A DNA stretch of 64,000 bases from Corynebacterium anserum. GTDB taxonomy: Bacteria; Actinomycetota; Actinomycetes; Mycobacteriales; Mycobacteriaceae. Below are positions 35,842 to 45,611 of the stretch, piece after piece. The notes beneath the pieces were generated by a model, which saw only the letters and a list, made by a program, of their open reading frames with translations, was not told the DNA's origin and made no database searches. Both the position numbers and the translations under genes were made by a program. Every line of letters begins with the position of its first letter. Within the stretch, counting starts at the first letter, position 1. Location of the stretch: contig NZ_CP046883.1 of the NCBI RefSeq assembly GCF_014262665.1, forward strand, positions 1,612,001 through 1,676,000. The letters run 5' to 3'.

Positions 35842-36090
35842 ATGAAGCGCAATAACATCAAGAAGGCGCGGATGGAGCAGTCCCGCCGCCCAAAGAAGAA
35901 CCCTCTCAAGGCCGAAGGCATCGAGACGGTTGACTACAAGAACTACGTTCTGCTACGTAAGTTCATCTCCGATCGTGGCAAGATCCGCTCTCGCCGCGTC
36001 ACCGGTCTGACCCCACAGCAGCAGCGTGAAGTCGCTACTGCCATTAAGAACGCTCGCGAGATGGCTCTGCTTCCATTCAACGCTCGCTAA
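35842..36090 (+). CDS. rpsR: 30S ribosomal protein S18
   Basis: The 82-residue protein has [20 protein letters not shown] and [20 protein letters not shown], the S18 signature. It is the last gene of the operon, with GGGGGAAG upstream, and is followed by a strong terminator. Confidence 0.96.
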   Translation: MKRNNIKKARMEQSRRPKKNPLKAEGIETVDYKNYVLLRKFISDRGKIRSRRVTGLTPQQQREVATAIKNAREMALLPFNAR

Positions 36091-36150
36091 TTGTTGACCT
36101 CGTAACAACGAGGCCAGCACGCAGCTTCTTAAGACGTTTAACAGACACTC

Positions 36151-36191
36151 CAAAGACCCGCCCCCGCATAAGTTCCAGGGGCGGGTCTTTG
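36151..36191 (+). terminator. Terminator-like hairpin of the rpmB-rpmG-rpsN-rpsR operon
   Basis: A perfect 14-base stem is formed by caaagacccgcccc (36151-36164) and ggggcgggtctttg (36178-36191) around a 13-base loop. The T-run is inside the stem end rather than after it, but the energy is clearly high. Confidence 0.75.
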
Positions 36192-36322
36192 GCGTACACG
36201 TAGACAACAGTCCCAGCGGGAGGAGTTGGCGTCGCAGGAAATAAAAAACTCACTAGGATAGTTACAGCCAACACGACATGACCTCAGACAAGCTGAAACA
36301 TCAATCCAAGGAGTCAACAACG

Positions 36323-37069
36323 GTGAGCAACAACTACCCCACCTACCCGTCCGGCAATGGACACAACCCCTACAACGATGACGAGTCGAACCCCCGCAGT
36401 CTCCAGGACAATAGTTTTACCGGTGGCTCCTCAGACTCTTCTCAGAATCCTTATCATTCCTTTCAGCAGAACTCATCCAACCCGTACACGCAGAACCCTC
36501 CTTCTACGCAAGGGTACGAGCCTTTCCCCCCCACGAACGACTATGGCTCGCGATACAGCGACACAGGCTACCTAGGCCACCTCGGTTGCCCGGGAGCAGG
36601 AAAGCGTCTACTCGGATTCATTTTGGATTCGCTCATCGCAGGAATCCTCACGTTCATCATCGTCTACATTCCCTATCATGACGAGATGCGGAACTTCTTC
36701 AGCTCCTTAGTAGACGTAGATTCAGAGGATTCCATCAGCACTGGTTTGGTCTTCACGACGATTATTGGAAGTATTGCCGTGTGGTATCTCTACCGAATGG
36801 GAATGGAGCTGTCCAAGGGTGCAACTCTGGGAAAGATGGCTATCGGCGCCCGCGTAGTGAAAGCGGACGGTTCCAAGCTCACGGCCAAGGATTCCTTCCT
36901 CCGCAACAGCTGGTACCTTATCCTGGAGTTACTTGGTGTCATCCCTTTTCTTGGCGCGCTCTTACAGATCGCGCTGTATGTGGCTCTCGGAGTGACCATC
37001 AGCAGGGACAAGCAGTACCAATCTTTTGCCGATAAGTGGGGCAACACGCTCGTCGTGAACAAGAATTAG
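36323..37069 (+). CDS. RDD-family membrane protein with disordered N-terminus
   Basis: The 248-residue protein has a Asn/Ser/Tyr/Pro-rich N-terminus (about 90 residues) and an RDD domain: GKRLLGFILDSLIAGILTFI, then MGMELSKGATLGKMAIGARVVKADG, and a third helix near VIPFLGALLQIALYVALGV. The RDD motif reads R..D in RLLGFILDS. The function of RDD proteins is mostly unknown; some are ion antiporters. GTG 36323 is chosen because AAGGAG lies nine bases upstream. Confidence 0.8.
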   Translation: MSNNYPTYPSGNGHNPYNDDESNPRSLQDNSFTGGSSDSSQNPYHSFQQNSSNPYTQNPPSTQGYEPFPPTNDYGSRYSDTGYLGHLGCPGAGKRLLGFILDSLIAGILTFIIVYIPYHDEMRNFFSSLVDVDSEDSISTGLVFTTIIGSIAVWYLYRMGMELSKGATLGKMAIGARVVKADGSKLTAKDSFLRNSWYLILELLGVIPFLGALLQIALYVALGVTISRDKQYQSFADKWGNTLVVNKN

Positions 37070-37156
37070 CGGTCCTTGCCTGCCTTTTGCTGTAGCACGC
37101 TTGCGTAAGGGGTCAGGCTTTATAAGGCCACGCACCCCATATAAGATTCTGTAATC

Positions 37157-38101
37157 ATGCTGGACGTACTCACCGGATTCCTCGTCGTCATCTTCGTTAT
37201 CGCGTTGGGATTCGGTGTAGGCCGTCTCCGTTTGCTCGGTCCTGGGTCGGTTTATACCCTCAACATGTTCGTTTTCTGGATCGCTCTGCCCATGATGCTG
37301 ATCCACTTCCTTTCCGACGCAGATCTCGCGCAACTATTCGGCGTGAATTTCGCAGTCGTAGCGATCAGCACGCTGGGTGCAGGAGCTGTCGGCTACGCAG
37401 GCTATCGCTTTATCGCCGGCAAATCCCGCAGCAACTCGCTGGTGGCGATGCTAGCCAGTTCCTACTGCAATGGAACACACCTGGGCATTCCTCTGATGGC
37501 TCATCTCATCGGTGACCCCACCGTCACTCTTCCCGTGGTCATGTTCCAAGTTGGCTTCTACGGACCATTGTCCGTGATGATGCTGGATTTAAGCTCCGAA
37601 AAACGCGCTTCCCACGGGCTCATTCGTGAACTAGTTCTGTCGATCCTGCGCAACCCCCTCATCATCGGAGCCGTGACTGGCATCGGCCTGGCTCTTCTCA
37701 AACAAAATACCGGTTTTGTGCTGCCCAAGCTGCTGGCTGAACCAATCGCCATGGTGTCTAATGCAACGGTCGCTGTGGCTCTCATTGCCTTCGGCATGTC
37801 CATGGCCGAGGTAAAAGTCCTGCAAAAGGGACTTTCCCCCGTACGGTCTGTGTTCGCCGCTTCCCTGGTGAAAACAGTCGTCCATCCGTTCATAGCCTGG
37901 TTACTGGGCGCCTTCGTCTTCGGTACCAGTGGATCCCTGCTGCTAGCCATGGTTCTCATCGCCGCACTGCCTACCGGACAGAACGTGTTCACCTATGCCC
38001 AACGCTTTGGAGTGAACACTGTGCTCGCCCGCGACACGGTGGTCATTGCCACCGCTCTATCTCTCCCCGCGATGGCAATCATCGTTGTACTGCTGGGTTA
38101 A
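37157..38101 (+). CDS. AEC-family permease (auxin efflux carrier-like)
   Basis: This 314-residue protein has about ten hydrophobic helices with the AEC layout: LDVLTGFLVVIFVIALGFGVGR, MFVFWIALPMMLIHFLSDAD, and NGTHLGIPLMAHLIGD. The last third reads LLAMVLIAALPTGQNVFTYAQRFGV. The family exports or imports organic anions such as malate; the substrate is unknown here. The AT-rich tataagattctgta just before ATG 37157 could be a -10 region of a near-leaderless transcript. Confidence 0.85.
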   Translation: MLDVLTGFLVVIFVIALGFGVGRLRLLGPGSVYTLNMFVFWIALPMMLIHFLSDADLAQLFGVNFAVVAISTLGAGAVGYAGYRFIAGKSRSNSLVAMLASSYCNGTHLGIPLMAHLIGDPTVTLPVVMFQVGFYGPLSVMMLDLSSEKRASHGLIRELVLSILRNPLIIGAVTGIGLALLKQNTGFVLPKLLAEPIAMVSNATVAVALIAFGMSMAEVKVLQKGLSPVRSVFAASLVKTVVHPFIAWLLGAFVFGTSGSLLLAMVLIAALPTGQNVFTYAQRFGVNTVLARDTVVIATALSLPAMAIIVVLLG

Positions 38102-38140
38102 CGGCAACACACCCCACCCATGTGGTCTGCTCGGATAATA

Positions 38141-38170
38141 CGGGGTTCCGGTGAGTACACCGGAACCCCG
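38141..38170. terminator. Bidirectional terminator-like hairpin between the AEC and thiolase genes
   Basis: The perfect 13-base arms cggggttccggtg and caccggaaccccg have a four-base loop (agta). It lies between two convergent genes, 40 bp after the AEC stop and 13 bp beyond the thiolase stop. Confidence 0.75.
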
Positions 38171-38182
38171 AACGAATTTCAG

Positions 38183-39373
38183 TTAACGCCACAGGAGCAG
38201 TGCGTCGCCCTGCCCGCCTCCGCCGCAAAGGCAGACACCCGTTTTCCCAGAATTCCGGCGCACCAATTCATGCGCTGCATGCACAACCAAACGAGCCCCG
38301 GAAGAACCGATGGGGTGGCCTTGAGAGATGCCACCACCGTGGATATTCGTCTTCTCCAGGTCGTAGTCCAAATCCTTGACAGACTGTGCCACAACCGCCG
38401 CAAACGCCTCGTTGATCTCCAAGAAATCCAGATCAGAAGCAGACCACCCTGCCTTAGCCAAAGCTGCCTTCAACGCCTGCGATGGTTGGGACAGCAAGGA
38501 CGTATCAGGGCCAGCGGTCTGACCATATTCTCCCAAGGTCGCCAAGATTTCCAGGCCGTTCTCCTCCGCATACTGGCGAGAAGTCAGTACAACAGCCGAT
38601 GCACCATCTGAGATCTGCGAAGAAGACGCCGCCGTGATGGTTCCCTCCTTCACGAAAGCCGGGCGCAACTTTGCCAATCCCTCAGCGGTAGTCCCGGCAC
38701 GAACGCCTTCATCTGTCGTGACGGTCTTGGTCTCTTTACGGGTCTTCACCTCGACAGGGAGGATCTCTGCATCGAAAATACCTTCGGCGGCAGCGGCCTC
38801 AGCCCGCTGGTGAGAGGCTGCAGCGATTGCATCTTGCTCTTCACGGGTAAGGCCGGCGGCCATTGCGTTGTGATCGGTCTCAAACCCCATGGAAGTGCCC
38901 TCGTTGGGATCAGACAGACCATCACGTTCCAGAGAATCCTCAAGCTTCAACGCGCCGTACCCCTTTCCAGCGCGAACACCGGCGGCGATATGTGGGGCTT
39001 GAGACATGGACTCTTGACCGCCAGCAACGACTACCTGAGCATCACCCAAGCGGATGAGACGAGAGGCGTTAATGACGGCGTCCAAACCGGACAGGCACAC
39101 CTTGTTAATAGTGAGCGCGGGGACTTTAATGGACACTCCTGCTTTCACAGCAGCCTGCTTCGCGGGATTCTGACCAGCACCGGCCTGTACGACCTGTCCC
39201 ATGAGGACGTAATCCACATTTTCGGCAGATATCTTGGCCTGCTCAAGCGCTCCCTTGATCACCATGGCACCAAGATCCACGGCAGAAAAACTGGATAGGG
39301 AGCCGAGCATGCGGCCCTGCGGGGTGCGCACTGCGCCTACAACGACGACATCCTGCGGAGTTGCTTCAGTCAT
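38183..39373 (-). CDS. Acetyl-CoA C-acetyltransferase (thiolase)
   Basis: This 396-residue degradative thiolase cleaves acetoacetyl-CoA to two acetyl-CoA, or acts in reverse. The nucleophilic Cys is C93 in TINKVCLSGLDAV. The C-terminal His motif is NEAFAAV and GGGISQGHPIGSSGAR, and the second Cys is in TGVCLCGGGGQGDALL. It is the last gene of the minus-strand catabolic cluster, 60 bp after the CoA-transferase B subunit. In this setting it would finish leucine or ketone-body breakdown. Confidence 0.93.
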   Translation of the reverse strand: MTEATPQDVVVVGAVRTPQGRMLGSLSSFSAVDLGAMVIKGALEQAKISAENVDYVLMGQVVQAGAGQNPAKQAAVKAGVSIKVPALTINKVCLSGLDAVINASRLIRLGDAQVVVAGGQESMSQAPHIAAGVRAGKGYGALKLEDSLERDGLSDPNEGTSMGFETDHNAMAAGLTREEQDAIAAASHQRAEAAAAEGIFDAEILPVEVKTRKETKTVTTDEGVRAGTTAEGLAKLRPAFVKEGTITAASSSQISDGASAVVLTSRQYAEENGLEILATLGEYGQTAGPDTSLLSQPSQALKAALAKAGWSASDLDFLEINEAFAAVVAQSVKDLDYDLEKTNIHGGGISQGHPIGSSGARLVVHAAHELVRRNSGKTGVCLCGGGGQGDALLLWR

Positions 39374-39435
39374 GTTCTCTCAACCCTTCCTAGGGAAAGT
39401 AGTTATGTGTCTAGCTCTTGTGTAGCACGTTCGAG

Positions 39436-40143
39436 CTACAGCGCACTCACAAATGGCGCGTCCGTCTTCTCCTTCACCTGTTCTTCGGTTACACCCGGCG
39501 CGAGCTCGATAAGTGTTAGACCCTCATCGGTGACGTCAAAAACACAAAGGTCGGTGATGATGCGATTAACCACGCCCAGACCTGTCAACGGCAAAGTGAT
39601 CTGCCGCAAGACCTTAGATTCACCATACTTATTGCAATGCTCCATGAGAACGATGACTCGACGGGCTCCCACAACGAGATCCATCGCGCCACCCATCCCC
39701 TTCACCATCTTGCCGGGTATCATCCAGTTGGCGATATCGCCTTGCGCGTTCACTTCCATGGCGCCAAGTATCGCCACATCGATCTTCCCAGCACGGATCA
39801 TGCCAAAGCTCAAGGCCGAATCGAAAAAACTGGATCCCGGCAATGCGGTCACAGTTTCTTTACCGGCATTAATGAGATCTGGATCCGCCTGCCCCACTTC
39901 GGGATAGGGGCCAATCCCCAACAAACCGTTCTCCGATTGCAGTGTGACGTTCACTCCCTCAGGCACGTAGTTTGGAACGAGGGTGGGCAAACCGATCCCG
40001 AGGTTCACATACTGGCCATCACGCAATTCGAGAGCTGCACGCGCTGCCATCGCCTCTCGATCCCAGCCGGGCTTCGTCCGCCCTGGGGCCGCCCCTGGTG
40101 CGGTGTCCCCATCTAGTCCTGGTGTTGTGACGTGCTCGCTCAT
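39436..40143 (-). CDS. scoB: Acetoacetate/3-oxoacid CoA-transferase, subunit B
   Basis: This 235-residue protein is the beta chain of a succinyl-CoA:3-oxoacid CoA-transferase. It has [20 protein letters not shown] and the catalytic Glu in [14 protein letters not shown]. The end [15 protein letters not shown]-like pattern reads [19 protein letters not shown]. It overlaps subunit A by ATGA (40140-40143), so the two are translated together. Confidence 0.93.
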   Translation of the reverse strand: MSEHVTTPGLDGDTAPGAAPGRTKPGWDREAMAARAALELRDGQYVNLGIGLPTLVPNYVPEGVNVTLQSENGLLGIGPYPEVGQADPDLINAGKETVTALPGSSFFDSALSFGMIRAGKIDVAILGAMEVNAQGDIANWMIPGKMVKGMGGAMDLVVGARRVIVLMEHCNKYGESKVLRQITLPLTGLGVVNRIITDLCVFDVTDEGLTLIELAPGVTEEQVKEKTDAPFVSAL

Positions 40144-40910
40144 CGCACTGTCTCCTTCTCGATAGCCTTGTCAACTGCTTCTTTCTCACTCAGCTCGACC
40201 AAGCGATGGACGAAAATACCGGGCAGATGAATATCATCGGCTCCCAATTCACCAACTGGAACGACCTTTTCTGCTTCGACTATGCAGATCTTTCCACTCA
40301 TCGCCGCCAGTGGGTTGAAATTACGGGCGGTCTCGTGAAAGCGCAGGTTGCCCGAATGATCAGCGACGGCAGCACGCACTAATGCGTAGTCTGCAACGAT
40401 ACTTTCCTCCATCACGTAGGTTTCACCCCGGATCTCTCGGGTTTCCTTCGCTGGAGAAGCAACCTCCACGTTGCCTTCGCTGTCGTATTTCCACGGCATA
40501 CCGCCATCTGCTACAACGGTGCCTACACCGGTACGGGTGAAGAAAGCTCCAATACCCGATCCGCCTGCGCGCAAGCGCTCAGCCAAGGTCCCCTGCGGGG
40601 TGAGCTCCACCTCGAGTTCGCCCTCGAGGTATTGACGGGCAAATTCCCTATTTTCCCCGACGTAGCTGGCGACGATGCGCCGTAACTGTCCGTTGGCCAG
40701 CAATAGTCCGAGTCCTCTGCCATCTACACCGGCATTGTTGCTGACGGCCTCGAGATCTTTGATGTTCTTCGACGCCAGAGCTGTCAACAACACATGTGGG
40801 ATACCGCAGACGCCAAATCCACCCACAGCGAGGGTGACACCGCTCGGGATATCAGCGATGGCCTCGGCTGTGCTCATAAGCTTGGAGTGCCCGACCGTCA
40901 ATGTCGACAT
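40140..40910 (-). CDS. scoA: Acetoacetate/3-oxoacid CoA-transferase, subunit A
   Basis: This 256-residue alpha chain has [21 protein letters not shown] and ISVV-like CoA loop [20 protein letters not shown], then [19 protein letters not shown]. It forms a heteromer with subunit B, activating acetoacetate with a CoA donor. It starts the AB pair downstream of the acyl-CoA synthetase gene. Confidence 0.93.
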   Translation of the reverse strand: MSTLTVGHSKLMSTAEAIADIPSGVTLAVGGFGVCGIPHVLLTALASKNIKDLEAVSNNAGVDGRGLGLLLANGQLRRIVASYVGENREFARQYLEGELEVELTPQGTLAERLRAGGSGIGAFFTRTGVGTVVADGGMPWKYDSEGNVEVASPAKETREIRGETYVMEESIVADYALVRAAVADHSGNLRFHETARNFNPLAAMSGKICIVEAEKVVPVGELGADDIHLPGIFVHRLVELSEKEAVDKAIEKETVR

Positions 40911-41024
40911 GGCCTGTTTTCCTTTCCGTGTGGTGCCTCACTGAGTTCAGTGAGAGGGGCGTGGTGATGCCGCAAGTTTCGTACCGAGGAATTCCCGCGA
41001 TGGGTTATCTTCGCGTCGAGCGGA

Positions 41025-42728
41025 TCATTTCTTATCAAATAGCCCAAGAATTTCTATTGCTTTTTCACGTATCTCGACTTTGCGGACTTTGCCAGAAAGC
41101 GTCATGGGGTATTCGTCGACGATGTGGACGTACCGGGGCACCTTGTGACGAGCGAGGTGACCTTCTGCAAACTTCTTCACGGCCTCAGCGTCCAGGGGTT
41201 CAGCACCGTCGTTCATGATGATCCAGGCCATGAGTTCCTCGCCGTACTTCTCATCCGGAACACCAATGACCTGAACATCAGAAATATCTGGGTGAGTGTA
41301 AAGAAACTCTTCAATCTCACGCGGATAGAGGTTCTCACCACCGCGAATGACCATGTCCTTGATGCGCCCGGTGATCATCACGTATCCATCCTCATCCATC
41401 ATCGCAAGATCCCCGGTATGCATCCATCCATCGCCATCGATCGCTTCCTCTGTTTTGACCGGCATGTCCCAGTAGCCCTTCATCACGGAGTAGCCGCGGA
41501 TGAGAATTTCACCCTGTTCCCCACGCGGCACGATGTTGCCTGCAAGGTCGACGATTTTGGCCTCGATATGCGGCCCTGTACGCCCAACGGTTTCTACGCG
41601 CTTGGCCACTGGGTCGTCTGGCATGGTCTGATGATTGACAGGCGAAGTCTCCGTCATGCCGTAGCAGATCGATACTTCGTGCATACCCATTGTGTCCATG
41701 ACCTCGCGCATGGTTTTCGTCGGACACGATGTTCCTGCCATGATTCCCGTCCGCAAATGGGACAAGTCATACTTGCCATCGGATTTTTCAGCCAATTCAT
41801 GCAGCTCCCCCATGAACATGGTAGGTACGCCGTACAGAGAAGTGGCATTCCCATGATGTACTGCTTCTAACGCTGATGCGGGGGTGAAAGTCGGTCCGGG
41901 GATGATCGTTGTAGCTCCATGGCTGAAGGCCGCGATGTTGCCCATCACCATTCCGAAGCAGTGGAAGAAGGGAACCGGAATCACTACCCGGTCCTGATCT
42001 GTGTAGTTAATGGTTTCTCCCACAAAGTAGCCATTATTCAAAATATTGCGGTGAGTCAGCGTGGCACCTTTCGCCAGACCCGTGGTACCCGATGTGTACT
42101 GGATATTGATCGGGTCGTGGCGATCCAACCCTTCGCGCACTGCGTTCAGATCAATGATGGCGTGATTAGATAGTTCGTTCCAGCGCTCGGATCCAAAGAA
42201 AATAGTTTCCTTGTAGTTATCGTCAAACTGGTGTTCCGTAGTCTTGATCATCGCCCGATAATTGGAGTCTTTGAAACGCCCAGCCGAGAACAGCGCCTTG
42301 ATACCCGACTGGTTCATCACATAGTTCAGCTCGCGGATGCGGTAGGTCGGGTTGATGCACACGAGGATCACGCCGATCTCCGCGGTCGCATACTGCACCA
42401 CCGACCATTCCCATCGATTCGGTGACCAAATGCCAATGCGGTCTCCCTTGCGGTAACCAGCAGCGTACAAACCGGAAGCTAAACGCTGCACTTTCCGGTG
42501 AAATTCCTGATAGGTCATGTGAATGTCCCCGTGGAAATCCACGATGGCCTCATTGTCGGGATATTTGTCCACGATGCGAGCAAGGTTCTGCCCCAGGGTT
42601 TCCTCAAGAAGAGGCACCTCAGTTGGGCCTTTGGCATAGCTGAGTTTCTCAATGCCGGGGATTGTCGAAGGATCGCTGAGGGGATGGTCAGGAATAAACT
42701 CCTGCACAGGCTTTGCGTGCGGGGTCAT
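41025..42728 (-). CDS. Acyl-CoA synthetase (FadD-like, AMP-forming)
   Basis: This 567-residue ANL-superfamily ligase activates a fatty or branched-chain acid with ATP and CoA. It has the P-loop-like INIQYTSGTTGLAKGATLTH, the A5 region ICYGMTETSPV, GYWDMPVKTEEAID plus WMHTGDLAMMDEDGYVMITGR, and the C-terminal Lys in LSGKVRKVEIRE. It is closest in order to FadD35 of M. tuberculosis, next to scoA. ATG 42728 is chosen because AAGGAG lies six bases upstream. The substrate is not evident from sequence. Confidence 0.9.
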   Translation of the reverse strand: MTPHAKPVQEFIPDHPLSDPSTIPGIEKLSYAKGPTEVPLLEETLGQNLARIVDKYPDNEAIVDFHGDIHMTYQEFHRKVQRLASGLYAAGYRKGDRIGIWSPNRWEWSVVQYATAEIGVILVCINPTYRIRELNYVMNQSGIKALFSAGRFKDSNYRAMIKTTEHQFDDNYKETIFFGSERWNELSNHAIIDLNAVREGLDRHDPINIQYTSGTTGLAKGATLTHRNILNNGYFVGETINYTDQDRVVIPVPFFHCFGMVMGNIAAFSHGATTIIPGPTFTPASALEAVHHGNATSLYGVPTMFMGELHELAEKSDGKYDLSHLRTGIMAGTSCPTKTMREVMDTMGMHEVSICYGMTETSPVNHQTMPDDPVAKRVETVGRTGPHIEAKIVDLAGNIVPRGEQGEILIRGYSVMKGYWDMPVKTEEAIDGDGWMHTGDLAMMDEDGYVMITGRIKDMVIRGGENLYPREIEEFLYTHPDISDVQVIGVPDEKYGEELMAWIIMNDGAEPLDAEAVKKFAEGHLARHKVPRYVHIVDEYPMTLSGKVRKVEIREKAIEILGLFDKK

Positions 42729-42819
42729 GGTGATCTCCTTTGTCATCGAAGTGGTGTGAAGTGGTGACGAAAATGCGGTGGGGAAACCCTAGGAAGGGAT
42801 CCTTGCGTACATGTGTGCC

Positions 42820-43692
42820 TTATGTGTGGTCTCCTCCGGCACGAGCCAGGATGACTTCGGCCTGGCGTCGTAGTGGAGCATCGATCATCTGGCCATCAAC
42901 GGCGAAAGCGCCGGTGTTGCGGGCAGCGCCATCGGCCACTTTTTGAGCCCATATTTTTTGCTCATCTGTTGGTTGATATGCCTCCCTAATCGCTGGGACG
43001 AGCCCGGGATGAATGGATACGGTCGCCGCGAAACCGCTTGCCGCAGCGTCAACGGCTTCGGCTCGCGCCCCGTCGACATCGGCGGTATCGGCGTGGATGG
43101 CGTCGAGGGCAACCTTGCCCGCTGCGGCGGAATGAAGCAGCACAAGCGCGCGAGTTAAACGAGGAACCTCGCGGTAGCCACCCGGATGCCCTGACACGCC
43201 GCCACCGTCGACTGGGTGTTCATCGACGCCGTAGCGCGATGACGTACCCCCAAGTGCTGCCGTTAAATCCTCCGCTCCCCAAAACAGAGCAACAACTTGC
43301 GGATGGGATGCCACCTCCCGCGCATTCAGTACGCCGAGTGGTGTCTCTATCAGTGCAATAATCTGCCAATCGTGAATCTCGGCTGGGGCGGAGTGGAAGA
43401 TGGATAAATCCTCCGCTTTCGGCAGCATCACCTGGCGAAAAGGGCTTTGCGCAACAGCTTCTATATCAGGGGCAAAGTCGGGGGTGCCCGGTGGATTGAT
43501 ACGGACGATCGTACGCATCGGGTCGAGTGTGCTCGTCCTCACGTTCTCACGCGCCTGTGGACGGTTCTCCCGGCGGCATCCATCTTCCAAGTCCAGAATG
43601 ACCATGTCTGATCTCTGTGCAGCTTTGGTGAAACGCTCGGGACGGTCAGCTGGAGCGAATAGCAGAGCTGGCCCTTGAGGAATCCACGTCAT
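42820..43692 (-). CDS. CitE-like acyl-CoA lyase (HpcH/HpaI fold)
   Basis: This 290-residue TIM-barrel lyase reads ALLFAPADRPERFTKAAQRS, then MVILDLEDGCRRENRPQARE (metal-binding Glu/Asp) and IIALIETPLGVLNAREVA, then VALFWGAEDLTAALGG. The CitE homologue in the same setting in M. tuberculosis (Rv2498c) was reported to cleave HMG-CoA and citramalyl-CoA. HMG-CoA lyase activity fits the pathway gap here. It overlaps the MaoC gene by four bases. Confidence 0.87.
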   Translation of the reverse strand: MTWIPQGPALLFAPADRPERFTKAAQRSDMVILDLEDGCRRENRPQARENVRTSTLDPMRTIVRINPPGTPDFAPDIEAVAQSPFRQVMLPKAEDLSIFHSAPAEIHDWQIIALIETPLGVLNAREVASHPQVVALFWGAEDLTAALGGTSSRYGVDEHPVDGGGVSGHPGGYREVPRLTRALVLLHSAAAGKVALDAIHADTADVDGARAEAVDAAASGFAATVSIHPGLVPAIREAYQPTDEQKIWAQKVADGAARNTGAFAVDGQMIDAPLRRQAEVILARAGGDHT

Positions 43693-44276
43693 AGCGCTGA
43701 CTCCTCCTCGTCTGACATCGCGGACGCTCCCGTATCAGCAGTACTCCCCACGCGACCGCAGGCATCAGTATCAGGGGGACAACACTGCATCATGGTCGAG
43801 CGAGTAGCGATACACACCACATCACCTTTCTGATTGCGACCAATATGGGTCAATTCCACGATGCCCTGATTCGGCCGAGAGCTAGACAGGCGCTTGCCCA
43901 CACAAGTTGTTTCTGCATACAGGGTGTCTCCGTGAAACAGTGGGGCGGGGAACGTCACTTCTTTGAACCCCAAGTTAGCCACGATGGTGCCCAAGGTGAG
44001 CTGGCTGACGGACAACCCCACTACGGTAGACAGAGTAAACATCGAATTCACCAGCCTCTCCCCGCGGAAACCAGGTTGTTCGGCCGCCCATGCTGCGTCC
44101 AAATGCAGAGGTTGGGTATTCATGGTCTGCGTGGTGAACAGCGTATTGTCCGCTTCTGTAACCGTGCGACCCGGACGGTGTAGGTAAGTCACTCCTTCTT
44201 CGAACTCTTCAAACCAGAGCCCACGCTGGAGGACTTTCTTTCCCTCTGAATGATTCGCGGTAACATTCTCTGTCAT
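43689..44276 (-). CDS. MaoC-like hydratase (probable methylglutaconyl-CoA hydratase)
   Basis: This 195-residue hotdog-fold hydratase has FEEGVTYLHRPGRTVTEADN, then TMNTQPLHLDAAWAAEQPGF (the D/N...H pair of the R-hydratase motif) and TLSTVVGLSVSQLT. The homologue Rv2499c lies next to CitE in mycobacteria. The pathway predicts hydration of 3-methylglutaconyl-CoA to HMG-CoA. The tail after residue 160 is Cys/Asp-rich (CCPPDTDACGR) and unusual. ATG 44276 has AGGAC upstream. Confidence 0.87.
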   Translation of the reverse strand: MTENVTANHSEGKKVLQRGLWFEEFEEGVTYLHRPGRTVTEADNTLFTTQTMNTQPLHLDAAWAAEQPGFRGERLVNSMFTLSTVVGLSVSQLTLGTIVANLGFKEVTFPAPLFHGDTLYAETTCVGKRLSSSRPNQGIVELTHIGRNQKGDVVCIATRSTMMQCCPPDTDACGRVGSTADTGASAMSDEEESAL

Positions 44277-44388
44277 TAGCTCTTGTCCTTCACGTCTTTT
44301 TCTGTCTTTCACGGCTCCCTGCCTTCATAACTTCACGTCTTCATTTGACGTGCATGTGCACTGCTTTCACGGGAGCTGCTCGTAGACG

Positions 44389-45534
44389 CTATAGACCTAG
44401 AGAGCGCGCTATAAGCATCTGCTGCACTTCGGTGGTGCCCTCGCCGATCTCCAAAATCTTGGAATCTCGGTAGTGACGAGCCACTCGGTATTCATTCATG
44501 AAGCCGTAACCGCCGTGTATCTGTGTGGCATCTCGGGCATTATCCATAGCAGCTTCAGACGAAATCATTTTGGCGATAGAGGCCTCCTTAGAAAAGTTCT
44601 CCCCGCGCAACATTTTCTCTGCCGCGGCATGCCAGGCTTGACGAGCAGTCCACGCGCGTGCTTCCATGCGCGCAATCTTGAAGGAAACAGCCTGGTATTC
44701 GGAGATGGCTTTGCCAAAAGAGGTGCGTTCTTTGGCATAGCGCACGCACTCATCCACACAACCTTGGGCAGCGCCGGTAGCGAGAGCGGCGATAGCGATA
44801 CGCCCTTCATCCAGGATGGAAAGGAATTGTGCAAAGCCCCGGCCGCGTTCCCCTAAAAGGTTTTCTTTCGGCACCCGCACGTTATCGAAGGTCAGCGGAT
44901 GCGTGTCGGAGGCGTTCCATCCCACTTTGTTGTACTGCGGTTCAGCGGTGAAACCGGGAGTACCGGATGGGATGATGATGCAGGAGATTTCCTTTTTTCC
45001 GTTATCCCGCGTGCCAGTTACTGCGGTGGCGGTGACCAATTTGGTGATGGATGTCCCAGAGTTGGTGATGAATTGTTTACTTCCGTTGACAATCCATTCA
45101 TCCCCCTCTTGTCTGGCCGTGGTTTTGGTACCACCGGCGTCGGATCCGGCATCGGGCTCGGTCAGGCCGAAAGCAGCGAGAGCTTTCCCTGCAACGAGGT
45201 CTGGCAGGTACTTCTGCTTTTGTTCTTCGGTACCGAAGCGATATATCGGCATAATGCCCAGAGACACACCTGCTTCCAACGTGATGGCTACGGACTGGTC
45301 TACACGTGCGAGTTCTTCAAGCGCCACTCCGAGAGCCATGTAGTCGCCTCCCATACCGCCGTATTCCTCGCTGATGGGTAGTCCGAACAGCCCCATCTCT
45401 CCCATGCGGGTGATGACCTCGTAGGGGAATGTGTGCTCACGGTCATGTTGCTCAGCGACCGGATCTACGACGTCGTTAGCAAATTGCTCTACTCCTCGGC
45501 GGAGTTCTTCGAGTTCTGGGGAAAGAATTGCCAT
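44389..45534 (-). CDS. Acyl-CoA dehydrogenase (probable isovaleryl-CoA dehydrogenase)
   Basis: This 381-residue FAD enzyme has FGLTEPDAGSDAGGTKTTA and WIVNGSKQFITNSG (family signature), GRGFAQFLSILDEGRIAIAA and ATQIHGGYGFMNEYRVARHYRDSKILEIGEGTTEVQQMLIAR. The catalytic Glu region (EGTTEVQ) matches the isovaleryl/short-chain branch of the family. ATG 45534 is chosen because AAAGGAAAAACC precedes it; upstream in-frame sequence is low complexity. It lies downstream of the carboxylase pair. Confidence 0.92.
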   Translation of the reverse strand: MAILSPELEELRRGVEQFANDVVDPVAEQHDREHTFPYEVITRMGEMGLFGLPISEEYGGMGGDYMALGVALEELARVDQSVAITLEAGVSLGIMPIYRFGTEEQKQKYLPDLVAGKALAAFGLTEPDAGSDAGGTKTTARQEGDEWIVNGSKQFITNSGTSITKLVTATAVTGTRDNGKKEISCIIIPSGTPGFTAEPQYNKVGWNASDTHPLTFDNVRVPKENLLGERGRGFAQFLSILDEGRIAIAALATGAAQGCVDECVRYAKERTSFGKAISEYQAVSFKIARMEARAWTARQAWHAAAEKMLRGENFSKEASIAKMISSEAAMDNARDATQIHGGYGFMNEYRVARHYRDSKILEIGEGTTEVQQMLIARSLGL

Positions 45535-45611
45535 GGTTTTTCCTTTTCTATAGCTGTGGGGTGTACGTGGGGTGACGTACGTAGTGGGTTGGTTGGGGAA
45601 CGTTCTGTCTG

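Noticed and set aside
41124-41870. 248-codon plus-strand frame over the acyl-CoA synthetase
   Set aside because: Antisense shadow of a clear ANL-family gene.
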